Assembly (NCBI GenBank): GCA_024707205.1
Contig: JANQAD010000001.1
Span: 1,701,979 to 1,765,978 of the forward strand
DNA length: 64,000 nucleotides
Origin: Demequina sp.
GTDB lineage: Bacteria > Actinomycetota > Actinomycetes > Actinomycetales > Demequinaceae
Reading direction: 5' to 3'
Shown here: one piece after another, positions 18,325-28,482 of the stretch
Numbering within the stretch: position 1 is the stretch's first letter
Layout: each line of letters begins with the position of its first letter
The notes under the pieces: generated by a model
What the model saw: the letters and a program-made list of their open reading frames with translations, nothing else
Told to the model about the DNA's origin: nothing
Database searches by the model: none
Program-made: the position numbers and the translations under genes

Positions 18325-19841
18325 GCGGCACTTCCTTTCATCACGAGGTCGAGCACGCCGTGCTCGTCTAGTTGGTCTGCTGGACGTTCATCGATCACGT
18401 GGCCGTCGGAGATGACGAGCACCCGGTCCGAGAGGCCAAGGACTTCGTCGATCTCGCTCGACACCACGAGGATCGCGGTGCCACGAGCCGCGAGCTCGCG
18501 GATCAGGCCGTAGATCTCGACGCGGGCGCCGACGTCCACGCCACGGGTGGGCTCATCCAGCAGCAGCACCTCGGTGCCGTGGATGAGCCAGCGGGCGAGC
18601 ATGACCTTCTGCTGGTTGCCGCCGGACAGGGTGCGGGTGACGCGGTTCGGCTCTGCGGGGCGAAGGTGCAGCGCCTTCATCTGCTCCGCGGTCGCCTGGC
18701 GCTCGGCTGCCTCGTCGAGGAACGGCCCCTTGGCGAACCGAGAGAAGGTCGAGAGCGTCGCGTTCTTGAAGATCGGCTCCTCGAGGAGCAGGCCCTGACT
18801 CTTGCGCTCCTCCGGAGACAGGCCCATGCCCGCCTCGACGGCGCGCTCAACGGAACCGTGCGGGAGGTCAGTTCCCTTGACGCGCACCGTGCCGGCTGTG
18901 GCCTTGCGATAGCCGGCGATCGTCTCGAGGATCTCCGAGCGACCGGAGCCGACGAGCCCGGCCAGGCCCACGATCTCTCCTGCCCGAACCGAGAGGCTCA
19001 CGCCGCTGAACAGGCGGCCGAGCGAAAGGTCCTCGACCTCGAGGACCTGGGGCGCATCCGCCGCGACGCCCGGTCGCGGGGGAAACACCTGCTCGATGGT
19101 GCGCCCCGTCATGAGCGCGATCAGCTCGCGGGTGGGAGTCGTCGCCACCGGGAGGTTGGAGGCGGTGCTCGCCCCATCCTTGAGCACCGTGATGCGGTCG
19201 CCGATCCTCTCGATCTCCTCGAGGCGGTGCGAGATGTAGATAACGGAGATGCCCTGATCGGTGAGCTCCTCGACGATTCGGAAGAGGTTGTCCACCTCCT
19301 CCGAGTCGAGCACGGCGCTGGGCTCGTCCATGATCATCAGCTTGATGTCGTGACTGAGCGCGCGCGCCATCGCCACGATCTGCTTGTTGGCGGGGGAGAG
19401 GCTGCCCACCTCGCGCGATGGTGTGAGGTCGGGGTGGCCGAGGCGAGCCATGAGTTCGCGAGTCGCCTTGTTAGCCGCCCTGCGGTTCAGCACGCCGCCG
19501 GTCGAGAGCTCGTGGCCCAAGTAGATGTTCTCGGCGACGGTGAGGCCGTCGACCACGTCGAGTTCCTGGTACATCGTGGCGATGCCGAGCTCCAGCGCCG
19601 CGACCGGATTGGCGATTGTGACGGCTTCGCCCTGCCAGCGGATCTCGCCCTCGTCCGGCTGATGCGCTCCCGAGAGCGTCTTGATGAGCGTTGACTTGCC
19701 TGCGCCGTTCTGCCCGAGCACGCAGTGCACCTCGCCGGGGCGCACGTCAAGGTCTACCCCCTTGAGCGCCTTCGCGGGGCCGAATGACTTGGTGAGGCCC
19801 CGCACCTCGAGTAATGACGCGGGGTGGTCGTCTTCGATCAC
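18321..19841 (-). CDS. ABC sugar transporter ATP-binding protein (RbsA/XylG-like, two NBDs)
   Basis: A 506-aa tandem ATPase powering the RbsC-like permease. NBD1 has Walker A GQNGAGKST, signature LSPANKQ and Walker B LMIMDEPSA. NBD2 has a degenerate Walker A region (GLVGSGRSE), signature LSGGNQQ and Walker B VLLLDEPTRG, the usual pattern of this class. I place the start at GTG 19841 because TATGTT lies 6 nt upstream without a ribosome site; a GTG at 19847 is an alternative and the frame extends further but without homologous sequence. It is divergent from the binding-protein gene. Confidence 0.9.
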   Translation of the reverse strand: MIEDDHPASLLEVRGLTKSFGPAKALKGVDLDVRPGEVHCVLGQNGAGKSTLIKTLSGAHQPDEGEIRWQGEAVTIANPVAALELGIATMYQELDVVDGLTVAENIYLGHELSTGGVLNRRAANKATRELMARLGHPDLTPSREVGSLSPANKQIVAMARALSHDIKLMIMDEPSAVLDSEEVDNLFRIVEELTDQGISVIYISHRLEEIERIGDRITVLKDGASTASNLPVATTPTRELIALMTGRTIEQVFPPRPGVAADAPQVLEVEDLSLGRLFSGVSLSVRAGEIVGLAGLVGSGRSEILETIAGYRKATAGTVRVKGTDLPHGSVERAVEAGMGLSPEERKSQGLLLEEPIFKNATLSTFSRFAKGPFLDEAAERQATAEQMKALHLRPAEPNRVTRTLSGGNQQKVMLARWLIHGTEVLLLDEPTRGVDVGARVEIYGLIRELAARGTAILVVSSEIDEVLGLSDRVLVISDGHVIDERPADQLDEHGVLDLVMKGSAA

Positions 19842-19847
19842 GGACAC

Positions 19848-19853
19848 AACATA
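19848..19853 (-). promoter_or_regulatory. Putative -10 box (TATGTT) of the ABC ATPase-permease operon
   Basis: On the minus strand TATGTT ends 6 nt before GTG 19841; probable leaderless start. Confidence 0.4.
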
Positions 19854-19986
19854 ACACACCAATCTTTTACCGGGCGAGTACCTGATTTCCCGCGATTGAG
19901 CCGTGTCCTGAGCGAGAAACACGTACAAATTGCGGCCTGAGAGAAGGCCGCGTCGTTGCAGAATCGTTATGTCGATGAACATGCAT

Positions 19987-20019
19987 AAGTTGCGCGAGGG
20001 ACATCACTTTCTGTTACAT
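19987..20019 (+). promoter_or_regulatory. Promoter of the sugar-binding-protein operon with AAGTTGC motif
   Basis: TTGCGC (19990-19995) and TTACAT (20014-20019) with an 18-bp spacer form a plausible promoter about 105 nt before ATG 20125. AAGTTGC (19987-19993) overlaps the -35. The same heptamer occurs in front of the ROK regulator gene (29732-29738, minus strand), so it may be part of the ROK operator (inference). Confidence 0.4.
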
Positions 20020-20124
20020 TGACCAGGTCAGTGTGGACATCGAAGGCCGACGGACCGAAGCGGCTCCACCTTGGGTGGCCTCTGATTGCTGGCAAAGACG
20101 ACAGTGATTGATCGAGGAGAAACC

Positions 20125-21168
20125 ATGAACACCAAGCTCTCGACTCGCAAGAGGCTCGGGATCGCCGCGGCATCCGCGGTGACCGTTGTGGCCCTGCTTG
20201 CGGGCTGCAGCAACGACAGCGGCAATGACGGCCCCGTCAACAGCGCCAACCCTGGAGACAATGCAGCCGCGGGTGACACCGTGGTGATCGGGTTCTCCGG
20301 ACCCGCGGCCGACCACGGCTGGCTCGGCGCCATCAACTCGGCGGCGAAGGAGATGGCAGACAGCTTCCCCGACGTCGAGTTCAAGATGGCTGAAGGCACC
20401 AACGACCCGGCGCTGCAGATCAGCCAGGTCGAGACGTTCGTCAACGACGGCGTCGACGCCATCGTGCTGCTCCCAACGGACGGCGCGGCACTCACCGAGG
20501 CCGCAATCGCGGCGATGGACGCCGGCATCCCGGTCATCAACGTCGACCGCGAGTTCTCGTCTGACGACGCCGCTCGCGTCACGATCCTTGGCGACAACTA
20601 CGGCATGGGCGTCAGCGCAGGTGAGTACATCTGCGGCAAGCTCGGCGGCAAGAGCGACGCCATCGTGGCCGAGATCGCGGGCATCGACTCGCTGCCCCTG
20701 ACCCAGGACCGCACGCGCGGCTTCAACGACGCTCTCGCCGACTGCGGGCTCAAGGTCAGCGCCCGCGTGGCCGCCGACTTCACAGTCGCAGGCGGCCAGG
20801 CCGTCACGGAGCAGCTGCTCTCTGCCAACCCGCACATCGACGCCATCTGGAACCACGATGACGACCAGGGTGTGGGCGTGCTCGCTGCGATCGACGCGGC
20901 CGGACGCGATGAGATGTTCATGGTCGGCGGCGCCGGCTCGCTCAACGCGATGAACGCCATCAAGGCCGGTGACACCGTGCTCGAGGCGACGGTCATCTAC
21001 CCGTCCACCCAGGCGGCGGACGGCGTTGCGCTTGCCCGACTCCTTGTCCAGGGCAAGAGCCTCTCCGACCTCGCATCCCCCGGGGTCCCTCACCGCATCG
21101 TGCTCGACGCACCCGTGGTGACCAAGGACAACGTCGACCAATACCTGCCGATCGGCTTCAAGTCCTAG
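20125..21168 (+). CDS. Sugar ABC transporter substrate-binding lipoprotein (RbsB-like)
   Basis: A 347-aa extracytoplasmic binding protein, lipid-anchored through the lipobox LLAGC at about residue 24. The mature part is a type I periplasmic-binding fold (Peripla_BP_4): VVIGFSGPAADHGWLGAIN starts the first lobe, and DAIVLLPTDGAAL and VPVINVDRE-like segments follow. ATG 20125 is used, with GAGGAGAAACC upstream. It is the divergent partner of the RbsA/RbsC-like genes and is followed by dehydrogenase and isomerase genes, suggesting that the imported ligand is a sugar or polyol oxidised inside the cell. Confidence 0.9.
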   Translation: MNTKLSTRKRLGIAAASAVTVVALLAGCSNDSGNDGPVNSANPGDNAAAGDTVVIGFSGPAADHGWLGAINSAAKEMADSFPDVEFKMAEGTNDPALQISQVETFVNDGVDAIVLLPTDGAALTEAAIAAMDAGIPVINVDREFSSDDAARVTILGDNYGMGVSAGEYICGKLGGKSDAIVAEIAGIDSLPLTQDRTRGFNDALADCGLKVSARVAADFTVAGGQAVTEQLLSANPHIDAIWNHDDDQGVGVLAAIDAAGRDEMFMVGGAGSLNAMNAIKAGDTVLEATVIYPSTQAADGVALARLLVQGKSLSDLASPGVPHRIVLDAPVVTKDNVDQYLPIGFKS

Positions 21169-21249
21169 CAGAGGAAGGAGGCGGCCGCGCCATCCGGTGG
21201 GCGCGGCCGCTCCTACTCACCCCTCTCACACAGACAAGGAGACTGAGCC

Positions 21250-22416
21250 ATGCCTTCGCCACTCAAGGTTGCGATGATCGGCAATGGATTCATGGGGGCC
21301 GCGCACTCGCAGGGATGGCGGGTGGCCCCTCGGTTCTTTGAACTTCCCCAACAGCCCCAGATGAGCGTTCTGGTTGGCCGCGACGCGGCCAAGAACAAGC
21401 ACCTGGCCAGCTCGTGGGGCTGGGAAGAGGCCAGCGAGGACTTCGCGGCGACGATAGCCCGTGACGACATCGACATCGTCGACATCGTCACGCCGGGAGA
21501 CACGCACTGCGACATGGCGATCGCCGCCCTCGAGGCCGGCAAGCACGTCATCTGCGAGAAGCCGCTCGCCAACACGGTCGAGGAGGCTCGGCGCATGGCC
21601 GACGCTGCTACGGCCGCGGCGGCAAACGGCGTGCGGTCCATGGTTGGCTTCACCTACCGGCGCGTGCCGGCCGCCACGTTCGCGAGGGATCTCGTCAGGC
21701 GCGGCGCCGTTGGCAACATTCGTCAGGTGCGCGGGCAGTACCTTCAAGACTGGCTCATGGACCCCGAGGCCCCGCTCACGTGGCGCCTCGACAAGGCGAA
21801 GGCCGGGTCCGGAGCTCTCGGCGACATCGGCGCCCACGCGATCGACCTCGCCCAGTTCATCACTGGGCAGCGCCTCACGGATGTCTCTGGCGTCCTGCGC
21901 ACCTTCGTCACCGAGCGCCCCGTTCTGGGTGAGGGCCACGGTCTGTCCGGTTCGGCGGGAGCAGAGCGCGGGCCCGTCACGGTGGACGACTACGCGGCCT
22001 TCAACGCCCAGTTCGACGGCGGCGCAGCCGGGCTGTTCGAGGCCAGCCGGTTCGCCACCGGGCGCAAGAACGCGCTCCGGATCGAGGTCGCCGGCGACAA
22101 GGGCGCGATCCTCTTCGACCTCGAGGACATGAACGCGCTCCAGTATTACGACGCAACCGCCCCGGGTACGGAGCAGGGCTTCCGCCGCATCTTCGTCACC
22201 GAGGCGGATCACCCCTACATGCAGGCGTGGTGGCCAACGGGCCACATGCTCGGTTACGAGCACGCGTTCTCGCACCAGGTGAAAGACTTCGTGGAGGCGG
22301 TCGCGGGCAACACGGATCCCACGCCATCCTTCGCCGACGGGTACCAGGTTCAGCGGGTGCTCGACGCCGTGGAGCGCAGCGCGGGCAACGGCAGCGCGTG
22401 GACCGGCACCGACTAG
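21250..22416 (+). CDS. Gfo/Idh/MocA-family oxidoreductase
   Basis: A 388-aa NAD(P)-dependent dehydrogenase. An N-terminal Rossmann fold (VAMIGNGFMGAAHSQGW) and the EKPLANT segment that holds the catalytic lysine at about residue 100 are followed by the alpha/beta domain with GDIGAHAIDLAQF. Relatives oxidise inositols and pyranoses. The ribosome site is AAGGAG, 10 nt before ATG 21250. It lies 81 nt after the binding-protein gene and 39 nt before the isomerase gene, so is probably one operon. The substrate is most likely the sugar brought in by the neighbouring importer. Confidence 0.88.
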   Translation: MPSPLKVAMIGNGFMGAAHSQGWRVAPRFFELPQQPQMSVLVGRDAAKNKHLASSWGWEEASEDFAATIARDDIDIVDIVTPGDTHCDMAIAALEAGKHVICEKPLANTVEEARRMADAATAAAANGVRSMVGFTYRRVPAATFARDLVRRGAVGNIRQVRGQYLQDWLMDPEAPLTWRLDKAKAGSGALGDIGAHAIDLAQFITGQRLTDVSGVLRTFVTERPVLGEGHGLSGSAGAERGPVTVDDYAAFNAQFDGGAAGLFEASRFATGRKNALRIEVAGDKGAILFDLEDMNALQYYDATAPGTEQGFRRIFVTEADHPYMQAWWPTGHMLGYEHAFSHQVKDFVEAVAGNTDPTPSFADGYQVQRVLDAVERSAGNGSAWTGTD

Positions 22417-22455
22417 ACGGACACTCAGCAACCGCGATCGAAAGGACTCTTCGCA

Positions 22456-23460
22456 ATGGCGCGACCAATCACGCTCTTTACTGGCCAGTGGGCAGACTTG
22501 CCGCTCGAGGAAGTGGCGCGCCTAGCGTCGGGCTGGGGGTATGACGGACTGGAGCTCGCCTGCTGGGGCGACCACTTGGATCCCTGGCGCTGGGACGAGG
22601 ACGGCTACGTCGAGGGCAAGCTCGAGCTGCTCGCTAGGTACAACCTCAAGGTCTTCGCGATCTCCAACCACCTCAAAGGCCAGGCGGTCTGCGACGACCC
22701 CATCGACCACCGCCACCAGGACATCGTCGGGTCTCGCGTGTGGGGCGATGGCGACCCGGACGGCGTGCGTCAGCGCGCCGCAGAGGAGATGAAGCACACC
22801 GCTCGGCTGGCGAAGAAGCTGGGCGTCGACACGGTCATCGGCTTCACCGGGTCCGCGATCTGGAAGTACGTGGCGATGTTCCCGCCCGTGAGCCAGGAGG
22901 CGATCGACGCGGGCTACCAGGACTTCGCCGACCGCTGGAATCCCATCCTCGACGTCTTCGACGAGGTGGGCGTGAGGTTCGCGCACGAGGTGCATCCAAG
23001 CGAGATCGCCTACGACTACTGGACCACGGTGCGGACCCTCGAGGCCATTGGCCACCGGCCCGCGTTCGGCCTCAACTGGGACCCCAGCCACATGGTGTGG
23101 CAGGACCTCGACCCTGTCGGCTTCCTGTGGGACTTCAAGGACCGCATCTACCACGTGGACTGCAAGGACACCCGCAAGCGCATGGTCAACGGCCGCAACG
23201 GGCGACTCGGCTCGCACCTCGCATGGGCGGACCCGCGCCGTGGCTGGGACTTCATCTCCACGGGCCACGGCGACGTGGCGTGGGAGGACGCGTTCCGGAT
23301 GCTCAACCAGATCGGCTACACGGGCCCCATCTCGGTGGAGTGGGAGGACGCGGGCATGGACAGGCTGCTTGGCGCCCCCGAGGCGCTTGCGTTTGTGCGA
23401 CGGCTCGCCTTCGATGCGCCCGACGCTGCATTCGACTCCGCGTTCAGCAGCTCCGACTGA
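22456..23460 (+). CDS. Sugar phosphate isomerase/epimerase (xylose isomerase-like TIM barrel)
   Basis: A 334-aa protein of the AP_endonuc_2 fold used by sugar isomerases, epimerases and inosose dehydratases. Putative metal ligands are visible in order: HEVHPSEI (~residue 177), [10 protein letters not shown] (~212), YHVDCKD (~234) and ISVEWED (~296). The ribosome site is GAAAGGA before ATG 22456. It follows the Gfo/Idh dehydrogenase, a standard pairing in inositol and rare-sugar pathways where oxidation is followed by isomerisation or dehydration. The exact reaction cannot be read from the sequence. Confidence 0.85.
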   Translation: MARPITLFTGQWADLPLEEVARLASGWGYDGLELACWGDHLDPWRWDEDGYVEGKLELLARYNLKVFAISNHLKGQAVCDDPIDHRHQDIVGSRVWGDGDPDGVRQRAAEEMKHTARLAKKLGVDTVIGFTGSAIWKYVAMFPPVSQEAIDAGYQDFADRWNPILDVFDEVGVRFAHEVHPSEIAYDYWTTVRTLEAIGHRPAFGLNWDPSHMVWQDLDPVGFLWDFKDRIYHVDCKDTRKRMVNGRNGRLGSHLAWADPRRGWDFISTGHGDVAWEDAFRMLNQIGYTGPISVEWEDAGMDRLLGAPEALAFVRRLAFDAPDAAFDSAFSSSD

Positions 23461-23493
23461 CAGCGTCGCGGCGAGGCGCGCGCTCGGCTTGCG

Positions 23494-23518
23494 GAGTGAG
23501 TGCTCACTCACTTACAGT
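23494..23518 (+). promoter_or_regulatory. TetR autoregulatory operator and -10 box
   Basis: GAGTGAG-TG-CTCACTC (23494-23509) is a perfect 7-bp inverted repeat typical of TetR-family operators. TACAGT (23513-23518) follows and lies 6 nt before GTG 23525. The operator would block the promoter of tetR and, by read-through, of the ABC exporter. Confidence 0.6.
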
Positions 23519-23524
23519 GCGTAG

Positions 23525-24100
23525 GTGGCGACCCGGACCGTGCGAGCGACCCCGCTATCCCCTGAGGAGCGGCGGAATTCGATCCTCGACGCGGCCGTGC
23601 CCTTGTTCATGGAGCATGGCTCCGACGTCACCACGCGACAGATCGCGGACGCCGCGGGCGTCGCCGAGGGCACGCTCTTCCGCGTCTTCGAGGACAAGCA
23701 GGCCATCATCGACGCCGTCGTCTCGCGCTTCATGGACCCGGCGCCCACGGCGGCGGCGATCGCCGCGCTCGACCCCGAACTGCCGCTCGAGCGTCTCGTC
23801 GCGGAGCTTGTCACGCTCATCACGGCGCGCTTCCAGGGGGTCATGGGCATCATGAGCGCACTCGGCCTGCGCGAGCCACCGCAGGCGCCCACCCGGCCGC
23901 CGAGCGTCGGCGCTCACGGCGCCTCCCTGATCTTCGAGCATCACCGCGACCGCCTCCGCGTGGACCCGGCGCTCGCCGTCCAACTGGTCCGCATGCTGTG
24001 CTTCGCCAAGGCGCTGCCTGCGATCGAGACCATCTATCCCGTCACCAACGAGGAACTCGCCGAGTTCGTAGTGAACGGCATCACCAAGGAAGGGGCATAG
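23525..24100 (+). CDS. TetR-family transcriptional regulator
   Basis: A 191-aa repressor. The N-terminal helix-turn-helix covers about residues 18-62 (ILDAAVPLFMEHGSD, TTRQIADAAGVAEGTLFRVF), and the C-terminal ligand/dimer domain is not assignable to a known ligand. The GTG start has no ribosome site but a TACAGT box 6 nt upstream, with a perfect inverted repeat overlapping the promoter, so it probably represses itself. The exporter genes begin 3 nt after its stop, which suggests that it senses the exported compound. Confidence 0.88.
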   Translation: MATRTVRATPLSPEERRNSILDAAVPLFMEHGSDVTTRQIADAAGVAEGTLFRVFEDKQAIIDAVVSRFMDPAPTAAAIAALDPELPLERLVAELVTLITARFQGVMGIMSALGLREPPQAPTRPPSVGAHGASLIFEHHRDRLRVDPALAVQLVRMLCFAKALPAIETIYPVTNEELAEFVVNGITKEGA

Positions 24101-24103
24101 CCC

Positions 24104-25838
24104 ATGCTCTGGAATCTGCTCGTGGAGTCCGTGCGCCCGTACTGGAAACTCCTCACCGGGGTCGTTGTCTTCCAGCTCGCGCAGTCGATCGCCAACCTGT
24201 TCCTGCCGACCCTCAACGCGGACATCATCGACAACGGCGTGGCGACCGGCGACATCGGCTACATCTGGAAGACCGGCGGGACCATGCTCGTCCTCAGCTT
24301 TGCCCAGATCATCTGCTCGATCATCGCCGTGTACTTTGGCGCCAAGCTCGCGATGAGCGTTGGCCGCGACCTGCGCGGGGGACTCATGACGCGGGTCCTC
24401 ACCTTCGCGGAGTCCGACGTCCAGAAGTTCGGCGCTCCCTCCCTCATCACGCGCTCGACCAACGACGTGCAGCAGGTGCAGATGCTTGTGCTGATGACCG
24501 CAACGCTCCTCGTATCCGCCCCGTTCATGGCCATCGGCGGCGTCATCATGGCCCTCCAGCAGGACGTCACGCTGTCGTGGATCATGGTGGTCGCCGTGCC
24601 GCTCCTGCTCCTCTTTGTCGCCTTCGTCGTGAGCCGGATGGTGCCCCACTTCCGCCGCATGCAGAAGCGCATCGACGTCATCAACAGGGTCCTGCGCGAG
24701 CAGCTCACCGGCATCCGCGTGGTGCGCGCATTCGTGCGCGAGCCGCAAGAGACCGCGCGCTTCGGCAAGGCCAACGAGGACGTCACCGAGTCCGCCTACA
24801 AGGCAGGCATGTACATGGCCACGATGTTCCCCGTGGTGATGCTGATCATGAACCTCGGCTCGGTCGCGGTGCTGTGGTTCGGCGCCCCGCGCGTAGAGTC
24901 CGGCGAGATGCAAGTTGGTGCCCTCACGGCGTTCCTCACCTACCTCATCCAGATCCTCATGTCCGTGATGATGGCGACCTTCCTCTTCGTGATGATCCCG
25001 CGCGCCGCCGTTGCGGCCGACCGCATCAGCGAGGTGCTTGGCACCGAGACGACGGTCAACAACCCGGCCACGCCACGCACTGAACGTGCCCGACGCTGGC
25101 TCACTTGAGTTCCGCGACGTCACCTTCTCCTACCCCGGCGCCGAGTATCCGGTCCTGTCGCACGTGAGCTTCACGGCGACGCCCGGAACGACGACGGCGA
25201 TCATCGGCTCCACCGGCGCGGGCAAGACCACCCTCGTCAACCTCATCCCGCGCCTGTACGACGCGACGGGCGGCGAGGTGCTGCTCGGCGGCGTCAACAT
25301 CCGCGAGCTCGACCTCGAGACCGTGTGGTCGCAGATCGGCCTCGTGCCGCAGCGTCCGTATCTCTTCTCCGGGACCGTCGCCTCCACGCTGCGCTACGGC
25401 GCTCCGGACGCGACGGACGACGACCTGTGGGAGGCGCTCACGGTTGCCCAGGGGCGCGACTTCGTGCAGGCGATGCCGGAGGGCCTCGAGAGCGCCGTTG
25501 CGCAGGGCGGCACCACCGTCTCGGGTGGTCAGCGCCAGCGCCTGTCGATCGCGCGCGCACTGGTGCGCAAGCCGCCGATCCTGGTCTTCGACGACTCGTT
25601 CTCTGCGCTCGACACCGCCACGGATGCGCGCTTGCGTGGCGCGCTCGCGAAGGCGGCGGCCGACGCGACGATCATCGTCGTTGCACAGCGCGTGTCGTCG
25701 ATCATGAACGCGGACCAGATCCTCGTGCTCGAGGACGGCGTGGTCGTTGCCCGAGGCACCCATGAGGAACTGCTCGAGTCGAGCGAGACCTACAAGGAGA
25801 TCGTCAGTACCCAGCTCCGAGCGGAGGAGGCGGCGTGA
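24104..25838 (+). pseudogene. ABC exporter half (permease-ATPase, degenerate site), single-base frameshift
   Basis: First half of a heterodimeric type IV ABC exporter. The six-helix membrane domain covers about residues 1-310 in the first frame, which ends at 25108. The nucleotide-binding domain continues in the +1 frame from about 25075: FRDVTFSYPGAE, Walker A GSTGAGKTT, signature VSGGQRQRLS, Walker B ILVFDDSFSALD and VVAQRVSS. The usual catalytic Glu after Walker B is Asp and the switch His is Gln, as in the non-catalytic half of heterodimers. The shift lies at 25070-25080 and is the only one here not at a G/C run of three or more. Its 3' end overlaps the next gene in GTGA. Confidence 0.85.
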
Positions 25839-27721
25839 GCGCGCAGCCAACAGAGCGTCGGGTAGACGACGAGACCAAGCGGAACGCCCGTCCTATGAAC
25901 CGCGGGCCGTTCGGCGGTGCCAACCTCCCCGCAGAGAAGGCCATGAACTTCAAGGGCTCGTCGAAGCGCCTCGCGGCACTTCTCAAGCCCGAGCAGGTGC
26001 TCGTCTATCTGGTCATCGTCCTGGGAGCCGCATCGGTGGGGCTCGCGGTGATCGGCCCTAAGGTGCTCGGCAACGCCACCACCATCATCTTCGAGGGACT
26101 CATGTCGGGAACCGGCATCGACTTCGGGCACCTTCACACGATCCTGCTGTGGGTCGTCGTGATCTACGTCCTCTCGTCGCTGCTGTCGCTTGCCCAGGGC
26201 TGGATCCTCAACGGCGTCACCCAGCGCACGGTGCTGCGGCTGCGCGCGCAAGTGGAGGACAAGATCCACCGGCTGCCGCTGAGCTACTTCGATCAGCACC
26301 CGCGCGGCGAGCTCCTGAGCCGCGTGACGAACGACATCGACAACGTGTCGCAGACCCTCCAGCAGACGCTCAGCCAGCTCTTCACGTCGATCCTCATGGT
26401 CATCGGCGTGCTGATCATGATGATCTACATCTCGCCGTGGCTCGCGCTGATTGCGGTGGTGTCCATCCCGTTGACCCTGGCGATCGTCACAGTGGTGGCC
26501 AAGCGCTCCCAGGTGATGTTCGTGGAGCAGTGGACCAAGACGGGGCAACTCAATGGACAGATCGAGGAGGACTTCACGGGTCATGCCCTCGTCAAGGTCT
26601 TCGGCCGTCAGCAGCGCTCGCAAGCGGAGTTCGACGAGACCAACGAGAAGCTCTTCAAGGCGAGCTTCGGCGCGCAGTTCGTGAGCGGGATCATCATGCC
26701 CGCGACGATGTTCGTCGGGAACCTCGTCTACGTCGGCGTCGCGGTTGTGGGCGGCATCATGGTGGCGCACGGCACGCTGCCGCTCGGCGACGTCCAGGCC
26801 TTCATCCAGTACTCGCGGCAGTTCCAGCAGCCGCTCTCGCAGCTCGGCTCGATGGCGAACCTCCTGCAGTCTGGCGTGGCGAGCGCGGAGCGGGTGTTCG
26901 ACCTCCTCGACTCTCCGGATGAGACCGCTGACAGGCCCGACGCTCCCTCGCCTTCGGAGGGCAAGGGCAGGCTGGTCTTCGAGGACGTGAAGTTCTCGTA
27001 CTCGGAGGACAAGCCGCTGATCGAAGACCTGTCCCTCACGGTCGAACCAGGGCGAACGGTCGCGATCGTGGGTCCGACGGGTGCGGGAAAGACGACGCTC
27101 GTCAACCTCATCATGCGGTTCTACGAGTTGAACGGCGGTCGCATCACCCTTGACGGGGTCGACATTGCGCACATGTCGCGACAGGACCTCCGGTCGCGGA
27201 CGGGAATGGTGCTTCAGGACGCGTGGCTCTTTGGCGGCACCATCCGGGACAACATCGCCTACGGGAACATCGACGCGAGCGAAGAGGAGATTCTCGACGC
27301 AGCCAGGGCCGCGTACGTGGACCGCTTCGTGCACTCGCTGCCGGACGGCTACGACACCGTGCTCGACGACGACGCGACGAACGTCTCCGCAGGCGAGCGC
27401 CAGCTCATCACGATCGCGCGCGCGTTCGTGGCCAGGCCTCAGGTGCTCATCCTCGACGAGGCAACGAGCTCCGTGGACACGCGCACCGAGCTGCTGGTGC
27501 AGCACGCCATGGCGGACCTGCGCAAGGACCGCACGGCGTTTGTGATCGCGCACCGACTCTCGACCATTCGCGATGCGGACGTGATCCTGGTGATGGAGCA
27601 CGGCGCGATCGTGGAGCAGGGAAACCACGCCGAGCTGCTCGCCGCCAAGGGTGCCTACGCGCGCCTCTACGAGGCTCAGTTCACCCAGCCGGTGGACGAG
27701 GTGGGCGCGGTCAGTTCTTAG
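25835..27721 (+). CDS. ABC exporter half (permease-ATPase, catalytic site)
   Basis: A 628-aa partner of the preceding gene. The membrane domain covers about residues 50-340 and the ATPase domain 375-610, with Walker A GPTGAGKTT, signature VSAGERQL, Walker B VLILDEATSSVD and switch His in IAHRLST. Thus the catalytic Glu and His missing from the first half are present here, the TM287/288-type arrangement. A ~40-residue polar N-terminal extension precedes the first helix. GTG 25835 overlaps the upstream stop (GTGA). A drug or lipid-like substrate is likely for the class, but the actual one is unknown. Confidence 0.9.
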   Translation: MSAQPTERRVDDETKRNARPMNRGPFGGANLPAEKAMNFKGSSKRLAALLKPEQVLVYLVIVLGAASVGLAVIGPKVLGNATTIIFEGLMSGTGIDFGHLHTILLWVVVIYVLSSLLSLAQGWILNGVTQRTVLRLRAQVEDKIHRLPLSYFDQHPRGELLSRVTNDIDNVSQTLQQTLSQLFTSILMVIGVLIMMIYISPWLALIAVVSIPLTLAIVTVVAKRSQVMFVEQWTKTGQLNGQIEEDFTGHALVKVFGRQQRSQAEFDETNEKLFKASFGAQFVSGIIMPATMFVGNLVYVGVAVVGGIMVAHGTLPLGDVQAFIQYSRQFQQPLSQLGSMANLLQSGVASAERVFDLLDSPDETADRPDAPSPSEGKGRLVFEDVKFSYSEDKPLIEDLSLTVEPGRTVAIVGPTGAGKTTLVNLIMRFYELNGGRITLDGVDIAHMSRQDLRSRTGMVLQDAWLFGGTIRDNIAYGNIDASEEEILDAARAAYVDRFVHSLPDGYDTVLDDDATNVSAGERQLITIARAFVARPQVLILDEATSSVDTRTELLVQHAMADLRKDRTAFVIAHRLSTIRDADVILVMEHGAIVEQGNHAELLAAKGAYARLYEAQFTQPVDEVGAVSS

Positions 27722-27789
27722 AGCTCGGTCGCATTCGGGCGCTCGCTATTATGACTGCCATACCTGAGTGATGAGGCGAAGGGACAGGG

Positions 27790-28479
27790 ATGCGCAAGCC
27801 GTGCTTGGTCGTAAGGGGAGGATGGGCCGGCCATGACCCGGTGGCAGCGACGGACGTATTCCTGCCGGCGCTCTACGGAGCCGGTTTCGCCGTCGACATC
27901 GAGGACACTCCAGAGATCTACGCGGACGCAGCGGCGATGGCCCGCTACGACCTCGTAGTGCAGTGCATGACCATGGGCAGCATCACCGTTGACGAGGTAG
28001 CGGGGCTCCGCCAGGCCATCGCCGCAGGAACGGGCTTCGGCGGCTGGCACGGCGGCATCATCGACTCCTTCAGGGCCCAACCCGACTATCTGCAGCTGGT
28101 GGGGGTCGAGTTCGCAGCACTCCCCCATGCCGCTAAGGACCGCGGTCGCATCGACGTCGAGGCTTACCGCGACTACACGGTGCACATCACGCCCGCGGGA
28201 GCGGGTCACGAGATCATCGGTGATGTGACGGACTTCGACGTCTCCACCGAGCAGTATTGGGTGCTCGCAGATGGGCTGAATGAGGTGCTCGCGGACTGTG
28301 AGCTCGTTCCCGACGACGGGGACGAGTGGCCGCGGGCCGTGACGATGCCCGTGGTGTGGACACGTCAATGGGGCAGGGGGCGCATCTTCGCGACCTCCCT
28401 CGGCCACACCGTGGACGTCCTGGAGCTGCCGGAGGTCCAAGGCATCATCGAGCGAGGGCTCGTCTGGGCCGCTCGCTGA
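27790..28479 (+). CDS. ThuA-like domain protein
   Basis: A 229-aa single-domain protein of the ThuA family (class I glutamine amidotransferase-like fold), known from trehalose/sucrose utilisation genes and from rare-sugar catabolic operons. Recognisable segments are VVRGGWAGHDP at the N-terminus, GTGFGGWHGG near residue 80 and the late TRQWGRGRIFATSLGHTVDV. No catalytic cysteine elbow is evident, as in other ThuA proteins. GAAGGGACAGGG precedes the ATG. It ends 3 nt before the convergent ROK gene. Its neighbours suggest a role in the sugar cassette. Confidence 0.85.
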   Translation: MRKPCLVVRGGWAGHDPVAATDVFLPALYGAGFAVDIEDTPEIYADAAAMARYDLVVQCMTMGSITVDEVAGLRQAIAAGTGFGGWHGGIIDSFRAQPDYLQLVGVEFAALPHAAKDRGRIDVEAYRDYTVHITPAGAGHEIIGDVTDFDVSTEQYWVLADGLNEVLADCELVPDDGDEWPRAVTMPVVWTRQWGRGRIFATSLGHTVDVLELPEVQGIIERGLVWAAR

Positions 28480-28482
28480 TCG

